From the NCBI RefSeq assembly GCF_016545825.1, contig NC_052619.1, positions 45,227,682 to 45,291,681 of the forward strand: a DNA stretch of 64,000 nt. Reading direction: 5' to 3'. The position numbers and the translations under genes were made by a program. The notes under the pieces are model-generated. The model made no database searches. It worked only from the letters and a program-made list of their open reading frames with translations, and was not told where the DNA came from. How positions within the stretch are numbered: the stretch's first letter is position 1; each line of letters starts with the position of its first letter. The DNA is from Eucalyptus grandis (taxonomy: Eukaryota > Streptophyta > Magnoliopsida > Myrtales > Myrtaceae). Positions 21,271 to 31,707 of the stretch are shown here, one piece after another.

Positions 21271-21554
21271 CTAGTCATGGAGTAGCTTGTTTAAGGATCG
21301 GCCTTTTTGTAGACCTTGTAAATATCGGCTAGTAATGTATATAGATTAGTCTTATATGTATAAATGTGTGGTTTGGTTTTCGATAATTGGTGGTCCTGCT
21401 TTTTCATCACATCTTGTTGTTGTTTGGGGATTTATTTACTTGCTTCCATATGTGCATTAAAAAGATTAGGTCGGTGATGCATCCTGGGACGTCACTAGTT
21501 AATCGACCGCTTAAGGATGGGCACGCGCTCAGAGGATCGAGACGTGACAGACCT

Positions 21555-22509
21555 CCCCAAGATAGATTAGGATGATTTCTCCATCCCAAATTATAAGTGT
21601 TTGAAGGAGGATTGTTTTGAGGAACCCTATTAAAATTTGAAACAAAGTTAGTATGTTTAGATAAACTAGCATAAGGATTACCTACTTGACAATTAGTTCT
21701 ACTACGATGTTTACCACAAAATTCACAAGATACTCCTGAGTTTTCAAAGAAGCAATCATCTGGCTTAATGCATCAAGTTTTGCATTCAATGCCTTATTAC
21801 TGTCAACTTCATGAACTCCACTTGGCTTCCAGGCTTGGTATCTTTTAGTTGGCCATTGGTAGCTATTGCTTGCAATCTCCTCAAGTAGATCAAAAGCTTC
21901 TTTGGATGACTTATTTTGCAAAGTGCCTCTAACTGTCACATCTAGACTAGCCCGAATGGTGGGATGCGCTCCATTATATAATGTGTGAATTTGCATCCAA
22001 ACCGGCAGTCCATGGTGTAGGCATCTCCTTAATAGCTCCTTAAATATCTCCCATGCTTTATAAAATGGGCTCATCATCCATCTGCATAAATGTAGTACTA
22101 TTGTTACGCATTTTGGTAGATTTTGCAAGAGGAAAATACTTAGGAATTTTTTAGCCAAGTCCTACTAAGTGGTAATAGATCCTATAAGAAGAAAAGTCAA
22201 CCAAGTGTTAGCTGTATCACGAAGAGAATATGGGAACAATCTTAATCTAAGGGCATCATCAATAACACCATTGAATTTAATAGTGTCACAAATTTCAAGG
22301 AATGCTTCTAAGTGTAGATTTGGATCATCATTAGGTGATCTGCTAAATTGCCCTACATTTTGAAGCATTTGAGTTAAAAATGGCTTGATCTCAAAATTGT
22401 TAGCTTGCACCGTTAGCCTCCTTATACTTGATTGTGTTTCTTGAATTGTTGGTGTTGCATAATCTTTTATAATCCTGCTTGGAGGTGCGTCTTCTTGATT
22501 ATTGGCCAT
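21555..22509 (-). pseudogene. 5' part of Athila-like gag
   Basis: The reverse-strand ATG at 22509 opens 114 codons with a basic/acidic N-terminus, LTVQANNFEIKPFLTQML and DDPNLHLEAFLEICDTIKF. A second frame (22158 to 21682) continues with YKAWEIFKELLRRCLHHGL and a C-rich tail. This is the typical capsid region of Athila-type gag. The frame break lies near 22165. Gag runs into the solo LTR at 21554, ending in the HPNLSWGG segment. Confidence 0.85.
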
Positions 22510-22744
22510 TATGATGGGGATTGCTTGTGCTTGCTCTCTTCTTCTTCTAAAAAAGTTCTTTCAATGTCGGGATCAAACTCTTCAAGGTTTCCTTATTGGC
22601 TTTGGGTGATGCAATGCTCCTCCCACCATTTATAGAGAGGTGATTTTGACCTACAAAAGAAATAGCTTAAAAAAATATAAATAAAGGCTAGTCTAAACCA
22701 AGAATCACTCGATAACAATAGTAATTGGAAATTTATCAAATCAA

Positions 22745-22762
22745 TCCCCAACAAAGGTGCCA
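22745..22762 (-). promoter_or_regulatory. Primer-binding site of the Athila-like element
   Basis: The reverse strand reads TGGCACCTTTGTTGGGGA after AGTTTT, close to the usual Athila site TGGCGCCGTTGCCGGGGA. It marks the border between the 5' LTR and the leader. Confidence 0.75.
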
Positions 22763-22768
22763 AAAACT

Positions 22769-24275
22769 TGTTAAGTGAAATGCAAGCGCACAATATCTAC
22801 AAATAATAAAGTGATGAGTGAGTATCGTTCCCATAAGGATTGTCTTTAATTATCAAATTACTTACCGAAGGTGATCAATCCAAAAATTTAGCTAACCAAG
22901 TCAAAAAGGTAAGTAAAAAGTGAACTAAACCAATTAAAGGACTGAACTATAAAAGAGTTTAAACTTAAAGAATTCGAAAGTTAATTAAAATTGCAACATA
23001 AACCTAAGCTAAAGTAAATCGAAAATCAAAAGGGTAAATTTCAAGATTTTAACCAAAATCACAAAGCGTTAGAGCATCCAATTTCACTTAACCACTCATA
23101 ATCAATTCTCTTAACTTGTCATGCAATAAATTAATTTCCAATTGTGTTGGTGAAATTTCCCTAAATTAAATTACAAGCAGACCTCGATCTAATAATTCCT
23201 AATTAGGTATGTTAACCCACACTAACCTTAGGTGAATTTAAGCTACCTAAAAGCATTAAGTTCCTGTGAAAATTCTTGGATTTAATCTAAATCTCAACCT
23301 AGATCTACTTCTGCAACTACACAAGCAATCTAGTGTACCTTGACCTAAATTTAATTTATGGTTCAATATCACTAGTTCTCATGCATACATAAAAAAAAAT
23401 CATTTAAAAGTTGGTAGAACTTCTAAAAGCATTAAGATTATGATAGATAATACTACAATCAAAACAATCATATTGCATGAACAAGTCTTGAAAATCAATT
23501 GGTCATGGTTAAGATCCATTGTAACTCTAACAAAAGAAATTTAGAACATAATTAAAGCTAAATTAACAACAAAAATTGAAGAAAACATAATGCTAAACTA
23601 AAACAAATTCACCAATTTGAGTTGCAAATAGATTCAGGTTTGCTTCATTCTTCTCTCCTTTACATACGCCAAGTTTGCTAATAAAATAGAAACATAAAAG
23701 CTAACTAAGAAAACCTAAAATTTGGTGGCAGCTCTAAGGCTCCTCTTCTCCCTCTTTGAAATATGTAGCACAAGACGGGTTTATATAGTCTCCAAAAATC
23801 TACTTTAGGTTAGCCTTTCATTAGGTCTTGGATAGGACTCATTGGCAAATTAGGAGTATATCTTCTTAAAATTCATAACCTTGATTTTTTAAAAAAAAAA
23901 AACCTAGACTAAATTATGGCCAAATCCATTGGTCTTGGCTGGCTTTTTCTTCAAAATAAGATATTATGAAAGATACTTAAATATTCTTAAAGATATTGAA
24001 TTATCCTTAGAGATATTGGAATATTCTAAAAAATATTGAGGTGTAGGGACTGATATGCAAATTTAGCACATACAAATGGAAAAATTACGCATTGGTCCTC
24101 ACGTCTTCTACAAATGATGCGCATGATCTTTTATAAATCTAAAAGTCGTGTTTCCTACAAAATTCAATAAAATTACAGGAGTACAATATAAATTCACCCA
24201 AAAATTCATCAAAACTTAGCAAATATCAAGCTTAAATTAGTAAAAATACTCTATCCAAAATGGAGTTATTATACA
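22769..24275 (-). repeat. 5' LTR of the Athila-like element
   Basis: On the reverse strand it starts TGTATAATAACTCC near 24275 and ends TTCACTTAACA near 22769, about 1.5 kb, just upstream of the primer site. It is AT-rich with AATATT/ATATTC repeats at 23960-24040. No second LTR is in the window, so the boundaries rest on the TG...CA ends and the primer site. No gene is seen within it. Confidence 0.65.
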
Positions 24276-24720
24276 TCTTCGCGTTCTTGTTCAAGGCTTC
24301 GCATGGCTTTTTATAGACAAGCAGTTTCTCTACTTTTCCTGTGCAATGCTCTCTCTTTTAAAAATAATAATAATAATTTGAGGAATTTCACGCCTTTTAT
24401 ATTGTGCCCAGAGTCAACGACTTTGACTTTGGGCTCCACCTTATACAACTTTAGAAGGATTCAGCTGCTACAGATAAAAGAAGAAACCTTTGCTTTTTCT
24501 TTTGTTTTATATCCTCTTTTGTGTAGCTAAAGAAAGTCCAGCAAAAGAACAACTTCTTCATCCGATTTGTAATTCCCTTGGGGAAATCTTTTTCAACAAA
24601 TTCGGTTTAACAAATCGTTATTCGAATTCAAACTCGAAACATTAATTTAATAATTTTATATCTTAGCTCGAAGTTTGAAGCCAACGTATAGTATTCATCA
24701 TTTATGCTGTTTTCCCAACA
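24276..24720 (-). repeat. Partial 3' LTR of copia-1
   Basis: On the reverse strand it starts TGTTGGGAAAACAGC at 24720, a usual copia LTR start, and contains a TATA box (24308-24315). It is cut at 24276, where the Athila LTR begins, so the Athila element probably inserted in this LTR. The forward 75-codon ORF at 24303 is a by-product. Confidence 0.65.
24308..24315 (-). promoter_or_regulatory. TATA box of copia-1 LTR
   Basis: TATAAAAA on the reverse strand within TCTATAAAAAGCC. The transcription start it would set lies beyond the break at 24276. Confidence 0.5.
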
Positions 24721-24733
24721 CCTCGATAGGTGG

Positions 24734-25400
24734 TCACTCTCCATAGATAATAATAGGGCTCAAGCAGAGCTTGAGCTTTGTCAAAGGAATAGATTCGATC
24801 ATCATGACTGTTGGGTTATTTGTTGTAGTAATTTTTTTCACAATAACATTACCCTTAGCTAAGACATATCTAATAAAATGGTACCTGATATTGATATGCC
24901 TCATGCACTCGTGATAAATTGGATTATAGGCCATATATATCGCACCTCAGTTATCATAGTGTATATCCACACTTTTCTATTCTAGCCAAAGTCTGAGAAC
25001 AAATTCATAACCATATCGCTTTCTTTGCTATGAAGGTAATGCCATGTACTTTGGCTTAGTCGAAGATGAGACAACGTGATCCTATAAAGACACTTTCCAA
25101 CTAACTGCACCACCTACTAGTGTAAACATATACCCTGCTAAAAACCTACAATCATCCAAGTCATCGGCGTGATCCAAATTCATAAAACCAATGATTTTAC
25201 TGTCATTGTTGTCCCTTCGGTACACTATACCCACATATTTTGTCCCCTTTAAATATTCGAGTATCCACTTCACAATTTCCCAATGAGCTTTACTGGGATG
25301 TTTCATATAACGACTAACTATGCTCACAACTTGTGAAATATCAAACCTAATGCATACCATAGCATATATAATACTACCCACATTACTAGAATAAGGAACA
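24734..25400 (-). pseudogene. RNase H region of copia-1
   Basis: The open stretch 25082-25381 carries MGSIIYAMVCIRFDI, VSRYMKHPSKAHWEIVKWIL, YLKGT and GFMNLDHADDLDDCRF. These match the segment that follows the polymerase in copia elements, where the usual Y.DSD.A catalytic block now reads MNLDHAD. Downstream sequence to 24734 keeps short recognisable pieces such as HIDIRYHFIR-like residues. Confidence 0.78.
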
Positions 25401-25429
25401 TGGGATCCATGTTCCTCATTCTCGTCAGT

Positions 25430-26165
25430 TTACATTGATAATTTATTTGAAAGTTTAAAGTGCTTCGATAACGGTGTACTTACAGATTTTGCCGATTGCA
25501 TATTAAAATGTGCCAAAATCTTCTTAATATATTTCTTCCGAGATAGACATAAAACTCTTGCAGTCCTGTCATGCAAAATCTCCATACCCAATATTTTCTT
25601 TGTAGCACATAAATCTTTCATCTCAAATTTAGCATTTAACTGCCCCTTTAGCACATCAATATCAGACATATTCTTAGATGCTATTAGCATATCATTAACA
25701 TAGAGTAATAGATAAATTAAAGACCCATTCTTCAATCTTCTAAAGTAAACATAGCTATCCATCTGACTTTTTGAATAGTCTAGACTATCCAAGAAAGCAT
25801 CAAAATGCTTATACAACTGCCTAGGAGACTGTTCGGCTCATAAAAGATTTCTTTAACAAGCAAACATGATCTTCCTCACCTGGAATAGCAAATCCCTCTA
25901 GCTACCTCATGTAAATTTGCTCCTCCAACTCACCGTGAAGAAACACAGTTTTCACGTCTAGCTGCTCTAACTCAAAATCATATGAAGCAATTAAGGCAAG
26001 TAAAACACAAATATTTCTTACTATAGGAGAGAACACCTCATTATAATTAATGCCCGCATGTTGTGTATACCCTTTTGCCACAAGTCTTGCCATATACTTT
26101 GCTGCATCAACATGTGAAATGCTCTCATTCCGTTTAAAGACCCATTACTTTTGACAATTTTCAAT
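25430..26165 (-). pseudogene. Reverse transcriptase of copia-1
   Basis: Two reverse-strand frames cover it. 25902-26093 has KGYTQHAGINYNEVFSPIV and DVKTVFLHGELEEQIYM. 25430-25816 has LLLYVNDMLIAS, then FEMKDLCATKKILGMEI. The catalytic YVDD is YVND, so the active site is lost. A frame break near 25820-25900 removes the LYGLKQSPRQWY part, which is only traceable in another frame. Confidence 0.85.
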
Positions 26166-26332
26166 TTTCTGGCTTTGGGTACTTTGGCCAGCTCCCATGT
26201 TTAATTTCGATGGAATAATTCCATCTTTTTACTCATAGACCTAAGCCATTGCGACAACTCTAAACTAGTTATCGCCTCAAAATAAGATGGAGGCTCATCT
26301 GTCTTCACCTCGTCATCTACAATAAGTGCATA

Positions 26333-26337
<5 letters not shown>

Positions 26338-26371
<34 letters not shown>
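26338..26371. repeat. (TA)17 microsatellite
   Basis: A TA run between the integrase and reverse transcriptase remnants of copia-1. Confidence 0.95.
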
Positions 26372-26373
<2 letters not shown>

Positions 26374-26559
26374 TGCCTCAAAATAATTTGCCTTTTATGT
26401 TTGTTTGTGGTTATAGTGTGTTATGACTGTGCTGTTTGTCCACTATCACCGACTTAAGGAATTACGACCTCGTCTATAGTCTCAACTTCTATTACCTCTG
26501 AGGTCTCCGAAGTCTCCACCTGAAACTCCATCTCACTAATGACACCATGATATGTTTGC

Positions 26560-27470
26560 TTTGCTTGTTATGTTTCAGAAATCCTCTATTGAAGCATTAT
26601 AGTCTCATTGAAGATCACATCTTTGCTAATTAGAAAACTGAGTGATCTGGATCAATGCACATTAGTCGGTAGCCTTTCACTCCATGTGCATAATCCAAAA
26701 ATATGTACTCCTTTGCCCTCAACTCAACCTTAATATCACTCGCATGAGTATATGCAGGACATCTGAGTATACGTAATCCAAAGTAATCAAGAAGTTTCAT
26801 CAACCATACTTCCTCAAGAGTCTTCCACTTGATAGCAGATGATGAAGATTGATTAACAAAGTAACAAGCCATATTCACTACTTCGACCTAAAATTTCTTG
26901 CCAAGTCCTGCATGTGAAAGCATGCATCGAGCTCGTTCAAGCAAAATTTTATTCTTCCGTTCTGCCACGCCATTCTGCAGTGATGTCTTAGATACTATGC
27001 GGTGTCTAACAATACATTCTTTCTCATAGAACTCGGTAAAATTTTTATTACAAAACTTCATGTTGTTATTGGTTCTCAGGCACTTGATTTGTTTATCTAA
27101 CTACTTCTTAATTAATGTCTTAAATTTCTTGAACCAATTAAACATTTCATATTCGTGCTTCAGAAAGTATACTCATACCTTTCTCGAACAGTTGTCAATA
27201 AATGTCAGCATGTACTAGGAACCTCCTTTCTAAGGAATAGGAGATAGGCCTTGGACGTTTAGGTGAATGTATTCAACTGGTCACTTAGTCGAATGAATAA
27301 CTATATCAAACTTAATTTGGCGTTGCTTTCCAAAGATGGAGTACTCACATAAGTCCAGTCTTTTGACCTTTCAATAACCCCCTTTCACTCAACATCATCA
27401 TATTTGCCTCACTCATGTGCTCTAAACATATATGCTACAACTAAGTCAAGTTATTGTCTAACTCACCTGA
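26560..27470 (-). pseudogene. Integrase of copia-1
   Basis: The open piece 26630-26878 encodes MNMACYFVNQSSSSAI, KTLEEVW, LRILRCPAYTH, and RAKEYIFLDYAHGVKGYRL, which is the C-terminal part of a copia integrase. Upstream, pieces such as KFIPFLLT-type and NNNMKFCNKNF are visible in broken frames up to 27470. The catalytic core is too decayed to judge residue by residue. Confidence 0.75.
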
Positions 27471-27479
27471 TGAAACTGC

Positions 27480-27860
27480 AATAATTCCACTTAGGTCCCT
27501 CCTAGTAAATGATAGAGAGTATTCATTTTCTTCCCTTTTATCACTATCATGGCCTCTCGAGAGATTTTCGGTACTCTACCTTCAGCAATGTATCTACACC
27601 TAATGTCATCGAAAATCCCTAAAGAAATAAGGGTCTTCTTGAGCACCATTTCACGCTTTGCATTTATCAATGTGCACAACACCCCATTGTGCATCCGAAT
27701 TCGAATTTTCCTAGCCTTGCATACTGCGTTATTCCCCAAAAGAACTCTACCACAATTTGCAGTAAGGTAAGTAGTAAACTAGTTCTTATAAGGCTTTATA
27801 TGATAAGAACATCCCGAATCTAGCACTTATTCATCTCCTAACAAATTAGCAGTCACAATG
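27480..27860 (-). pseudogene. Protease end and gag-pre-integrase of copia-1
   Basis: The reverse strand has LDSGCSYHI, a copia protease active-site motif, near 27820 and then MGNNAVCKARKIRIRMHNG and YHLLGGT (27491-27739). The frame opens again only after a stop near 27745. Beyond about 27860 the sequence belongs to gypsy-1. Confidence 0.78.
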
Positions 27861-28240
27861 GAATCATTACCTCTTTGCTCCTCGACAAGCCTATCACAAA
27901 ATCCATCGTGATATGCTCCTATTTCCACCCTGGGATCTTGAGAGGTTGCAAAAGTCCTCCCGGCTTACAATGATGTGCCTTCAGTTGCTAACACGTCAGA
28001 CACTTGACGACATGCATGGCGATGTCTGCTTTCACACCAAACCACCAATCATGTTGACGCAGGTTCTAGTACATATTCATACCACCAGGATGATTGCTAT
28101 AACTGCTATGGTGAGCTTTTGACAAAATTTCTTCTTTGAGTGTTACATCGTCAGGTACACACAATCGTCCTCGGAACTTTACAATTCAGTCCTTGGAAAT
28201 CTAAAAATTAGCCTTTCTTTTATCAGTATCCTCTTATAGA
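27861..28240 (-). pseudogene. Integrase fragment of gypsy-1
   Basis: Reverse-strand residues HPGGMNMY, VKCLTC and HITMDFVIGL mark the zinc-binding part and the first catalytic Asp. The sequence switches to copia-1 near 27860, so about two thirds of the integrase and any chromodomain are gone. Stops are frequent. Confidence 0.8.
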
Positions 28241-28956
28241 ATCTTTTGAACATCGGGTCTCGGTGAAGTGCCCTGATTCTGATCTGAATATTCGGCTCAA
28301 TTCTGAGGGTGGCCATAAGATTCAAAAGGTGGCCTACCTCAAATTTAAAACCCGAATCTTGAGCTTTCTCAAGTAAAACTCATTCCTCAACCATCATCTG
28401 TGCGATTGAAGACTTCCGACTCAAAGCGTTGGTGACCTTATTCACCTTCGCAGGGTGATACAAGATATCACAATCGTAATCCTTTAGAAGTTCCATCTAG
28501 CAACGTTGTCTCATACTTGAGACTTTGATGGTCAGTGAAGATCTAGAATCTTTCTCCACACAAATAGTATCTCTAAATCTTCAGAGCGAAAATGATTGCC
28601 GCGAGTTCTAAGTCATGCGTCAGGTAGTTCTGTTCATGAGGTTTCAACTAATGGGAGGCATATGCAACAACCCTACCATGTTGTATCAGTATGCAACCCA
28701 ATCCTCTAAATGACGCATCACTATAGATCCCATATCCTCCAAGACCAGAAGGAATGGTCATCACAGTTGTGGTAGTCAGCTTCTGCTTAAGCTCTTATAA
28801 ACTACACTCGCACTTGTCTGTCCAAACAAATTTCTCTTCCTTCTTCAGTAGTTGAGTCAATGGCGATGCTAACACGGAAAACCCTTCCACAAACCTTCTA
28901 TAGTAACCTGCCAAACCCAAGAAGCTTCTGATCTCAGTCATTGTAGTCGGTCTTGG
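28241..28956 (-). pseudogene. RNase H and linker of gypsy-1
   Basis: Reverse-strand remnants of the RNase H domain include a GYGIYSDASFRGLGCILIQ-like segment near 28680-28735, HYLCGERF near 28560 and VRLGGEGNKVTNALSRK-like residues near 28430-28450. No long frame survives. Confidence 0.75.
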
Positions 28957-29570
28957 CTAGTTGATCACTGCTTCTGTCTTGGCTGGGTCCACGGAGATTC
29001 CTTCCCTTAAAATCACGTGACCTAGGAACGCAACATGAGTCAGCCAAAACTCGCATTTGCTAAACTTAGCATACAATCCATGAATCCTCAATGTTTGAAG
29101 TATCATTCTTAAATGACTCTCATGCTTCTTAGCACCTCTCAAATACACCAGAAAATCATCGATGAACAAGATCACAAATTGATCAAGATATTCCTTGAAT
29201 ACTCGGTTCATCAAATCCATGAAAGCAGTTGGAGCGTTCGTCAAACCGAACGGCATTACAATAAACTCATAATGGCTGTATCGAGCACGAAATGATGACT
29301 TCGATGTATCCTCCTTTCTGATCCTCAATTGACGATACCCTGTCCTCAAATCAATCTTCGAAAATATCGACGCTCCTTGTAGTTGATCAAACAAGTCGTC
29401 AATCCTCGGTAGTTGATACTTATTCTTGATCGTCACTTGATTGAGTTGATGATAGTCCATGTACAGGCGCAACGAATCATCTTTCTTCTTCACGAATAGA
29501 ACTGGTGCTCCCCAAGATGATGCACTAGAACGTATGAATCATTTATCCAAAAATTCTTGCATATGCACTA
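28957..29570 (-). pseudogene. Reverse transcriptase of gypsy-1
   Basis: The longest frame (29493 to 28957, 178 codons) has [44 protein letters not shown] and the catalytic FIDDFLVYL, so the three aspartates are kept. It ends with FLGHVI and VDPAKTEAV. The upstream start of the domain lies in another frame to about 29570. Confidence 0.9.
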
Positions 29571-29631
29571 AGATAATGCCATCTAGTAAGGAGCCTTAGA
29601 GATTGGCTCTATCCCGAGGGCTAACTCAATC

Positions 29632-29669
<38 letters not shown>

Positions 29670-30215
29670 GTGGTAGGCTTGGCAATTCTTTCGGGAATAC
29701 ATCTAGAAATTCTTAAACTATTGCGATATCTTCAATCTTTAGCTTCTCAACTGTCGTATCCATGGTAGTCACTAGGTAACCTTGACAACCCCCGTTTAAC
29801 AAACGGGTTGCCTCAAGCGATGAGATTAAAGAAATCGAGGGTCGTCCTTGATTCCCAACAAACTCGAAACTTTCACCTTCTAACGGGTTAAACTGAATCG
29901 TTTTACGGTAACAGTCCATCTTAGCTCGTTGCTTGGTGAGCCAGTCCATGCCAATTATCAAATCAAAGTCATACATGGCTATGACTAATAAGTCTATCCT
30001 CCCCTCTCGCTCACCAATCTTTAACTTGCAACCAGAACAACCCAATGCAGACAACACCTTATCCTTTAATGGTGTAGATATGCTAACCACTGACTCTAGC
30101 AACTCAGAACTTAATCATATCGGCTTAACATATTGCTCAGCAATAAAAGAATTAGTCGCACCAGGGTCAAATAAAGTATAAGCAACATGGTCATTCAGCG
30201 AAACTATACCTATAA
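29571..30215 (-). pseudogene. Protease domain of gypsy-1
   Basis: The reverse strand reads LFDPGATNSFI near 30175, where the usual active-site DTG is DPG, then a TGA/TAG-type break, then 30102-29713 with LIIGMDWLTKQRAKMDC. A CT microsatellite (29638-29668) has expanded in the linker to the polymerase. Confidence 0.8.
29638..29668. repeat. (CT)15 microsatellite in gypsy-1 pol
   Basis: A CT run inside the linker between protease and reverse transcriptase, where it adds Arg/Glu codons or shifts the frame. Confidence 0.9.
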
Positions 30216-30229
30216 TCACAGCAAGCACG

Positions 30230-31506
30230 TCCTCAACCTAACCTCTTCTGATGGCATACATTGTCCCTTGAGCTGGGTCTGTTTTGTCCACCCTATGGTG
30301 TAATCTGCGATGCTATTCCCCTAATCTGACCCCTCGGTGGCGGTGGCGGTAACTGTTGTTGTCCCGTTGGTCTTTTGGGACAATCCCTAATGACATGACC
30401 CTATTGGCCACACTCGAAACATGCATCCATCCATCGAGGGCATGGGGCCGAGCCATGTCGCCTTCCACAGAAGCGACACGTACCATTCTGACTTGGCCCT
30501 GACTTACCAACTCCATCCTTCCTATTGGGCGAGATGTGGAATCTTCCTCCGGTCATGGGCTTCTTCCCATATCGATTCCCATCTCAATTAGATCCAAACC
30601 ACGACCCAGATTCGGCGGCTCATTCATTCTGATCTCTCTTTATCAGCTGGGCTCGTTCATAAATGTCGTTATAGTTCTTTAGATTCAATGGCACCAGCGG
30701 GCTTCTCACTACCAGTTTGAGCCCATCTCTAAACGTTCTAGCTCAGTTTACTGGATTCTCGACCAGTTTAGGGGCATACTGCGATAGTTCAGCGAACTTC
30801 GCTTCATACCAATCTATGGTCATTGAACCTTGGCGAAGGTACTGGAATTCCGCCATCTTCAGTTCTCTGGCACTGTTAGAGAAGTACTCGTTGTTGAAGA
30901 CTTCGACAAAAGCGTTCTACTTCAGGACTACACCTTCAGGGAATACTATTCCTTGGGTGACTCTCCACTGAGTACTCGCAATTCCCTACGGCTGGTAGTT
31001 TGCAAGGACTACCTTTTCCACCTCGGTGCACATTAATAGTGCAAAGGCCTTCTCCAAGCCTTGGATCCATAGAGCTGCAGCTTCGAGGTCTCTTGCCTAG
31101 TGAACCTTGGCAGGTTCAACTTTAGAAACTATTCCACCAGTTTATGCACCGGTCTCCCAGCGATCACGTTCCCTAGTGGAACCTTGGTAGGTGTAGTGGC
31201 AGCAGCGGCAGCATCAGTGGCGGCATTAGCGGCAACTGTGGTAGCGATGGCACTAGCGGCTTGAATCTAAGCCTACTGATCCATCCTATTTCCTAGCATT
31301 TCTAGCGCCTGCATGATCCTAGTAAACCTTAGATCATCTGGGGCTACTACCCCAGCACCAACAGGCGGTGGTGCTACTCCACTAGCACTAGCCTAAGCTA
31401 GCGTTCTACCATGGTCTCCTCAGGTACCAACCCTCGTCGGCGTCTTACCCCGAGTAACAAGCCATATGGTACACTTCCTAGGAGTCCTCTACTCCTGATC
31501 GCTCAT
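30230..31506 (-). pseudogene. gag of gypsy-1
   Basis: The likely start is the reverse-strand ATG at 31506 (MSDQE, then TAG). Ala-rich sequence near 31190-31270, a retrotransposon gag domain near 30700-31120 and a zinc knuckle near 30395-30440 follow. The knuckle has a stop in place of one residue. Many stops show that it is old. Confidence 0.8.
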
Positions 31507-31683
31507 TTTGCAAGTTTTCTACAGAAACCTGCCTTCCAATTCCACATAGAATTAGAAGCTGAGCGATGCCAAACAAACAATCTACCAAACAACTATCACA
31601 GACATGGACCAGCATGAAATAAAGGCCAATCCTACTAACTATCTCATAAACCATCGCACCTTATCACTCCAATCACTAACCTT

Positions 31684-31695
31684 GCTCTGATACCA
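31684..31695 (-). promoter_or_regulatory. Primer-binding site of gypsy-1
   Basis: The reverse strand has TGGTATCAGAGC, an exact match to the usual initiator tRNA-Met site, 12 bases after the LTR end. Confidence 0.9.
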
Positions 31696-31707
31696 CTTAA
31701 ATGGGGA

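Larger units (their letters stand above)
17957..21549 (+). mobile_element. LTR1 solo LTR, copy B, with TSD GACCT
   Basis: 3593 bp from TATGACATCC to GACGTGACA, flanked by GACCT at 17952-17956 and 21550-21554. On the reverse strand, Athila gag reads through from HPNLSWGG to QNQ across the removed insert, which proves the insertion point. The same sequence is the 5' LTR of gypsy-1 (31708-34941), so this is a solo LTR left after recombination. It contains a CT microsatellite, a GC-rich stretch, the GTGAGTTTAACTCAC block (19781), a tandem block (20390-20650) and a small intact ORF (20929-21270). Confidence 0.93.
14313..24275 (-). mobile_element. Athila-like gypsy element, split by an LTR1 solo LTR
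   Basis: Read on the reverse strand, the order is 5' LTR (22769-24275), primer site, gag, protease, reverse transcriptase, RNase H, integrase. Protein style (DDPNLHLEAFLEICDTIKF-type gag, EYKPI...QRRLNP before the polymerase, FAYRRMPF) is that of the Athila/Tat group. Gag is cut at 17956/21550 by a solo LTR with TSD GACCT. The 3' part after the integrase core is missing: the match stops at 14313, where an LTR3-like end begins. All domains carry stops or lost key residues. Confidence 0.85.
24276..27860 (-). mobile_element. Copia-1: decayed Ty1/copia element lacking its 5' part
   Basis: Reverse-strand order is protease/gag-pre-integrase (27480-27860), integrase (26560-27470), reverse transcriptase (25430-26165), RNase H (24734-25400) and LTR. 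Most of gag and the 5' LTR are absent: at about 27860 the sequence switches to gypsy-1 integrase. The style (MGNNAVCK, KGYTQHAGINYNEVFSPIV) is that of a common plant copia. Confidence 0.82.
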
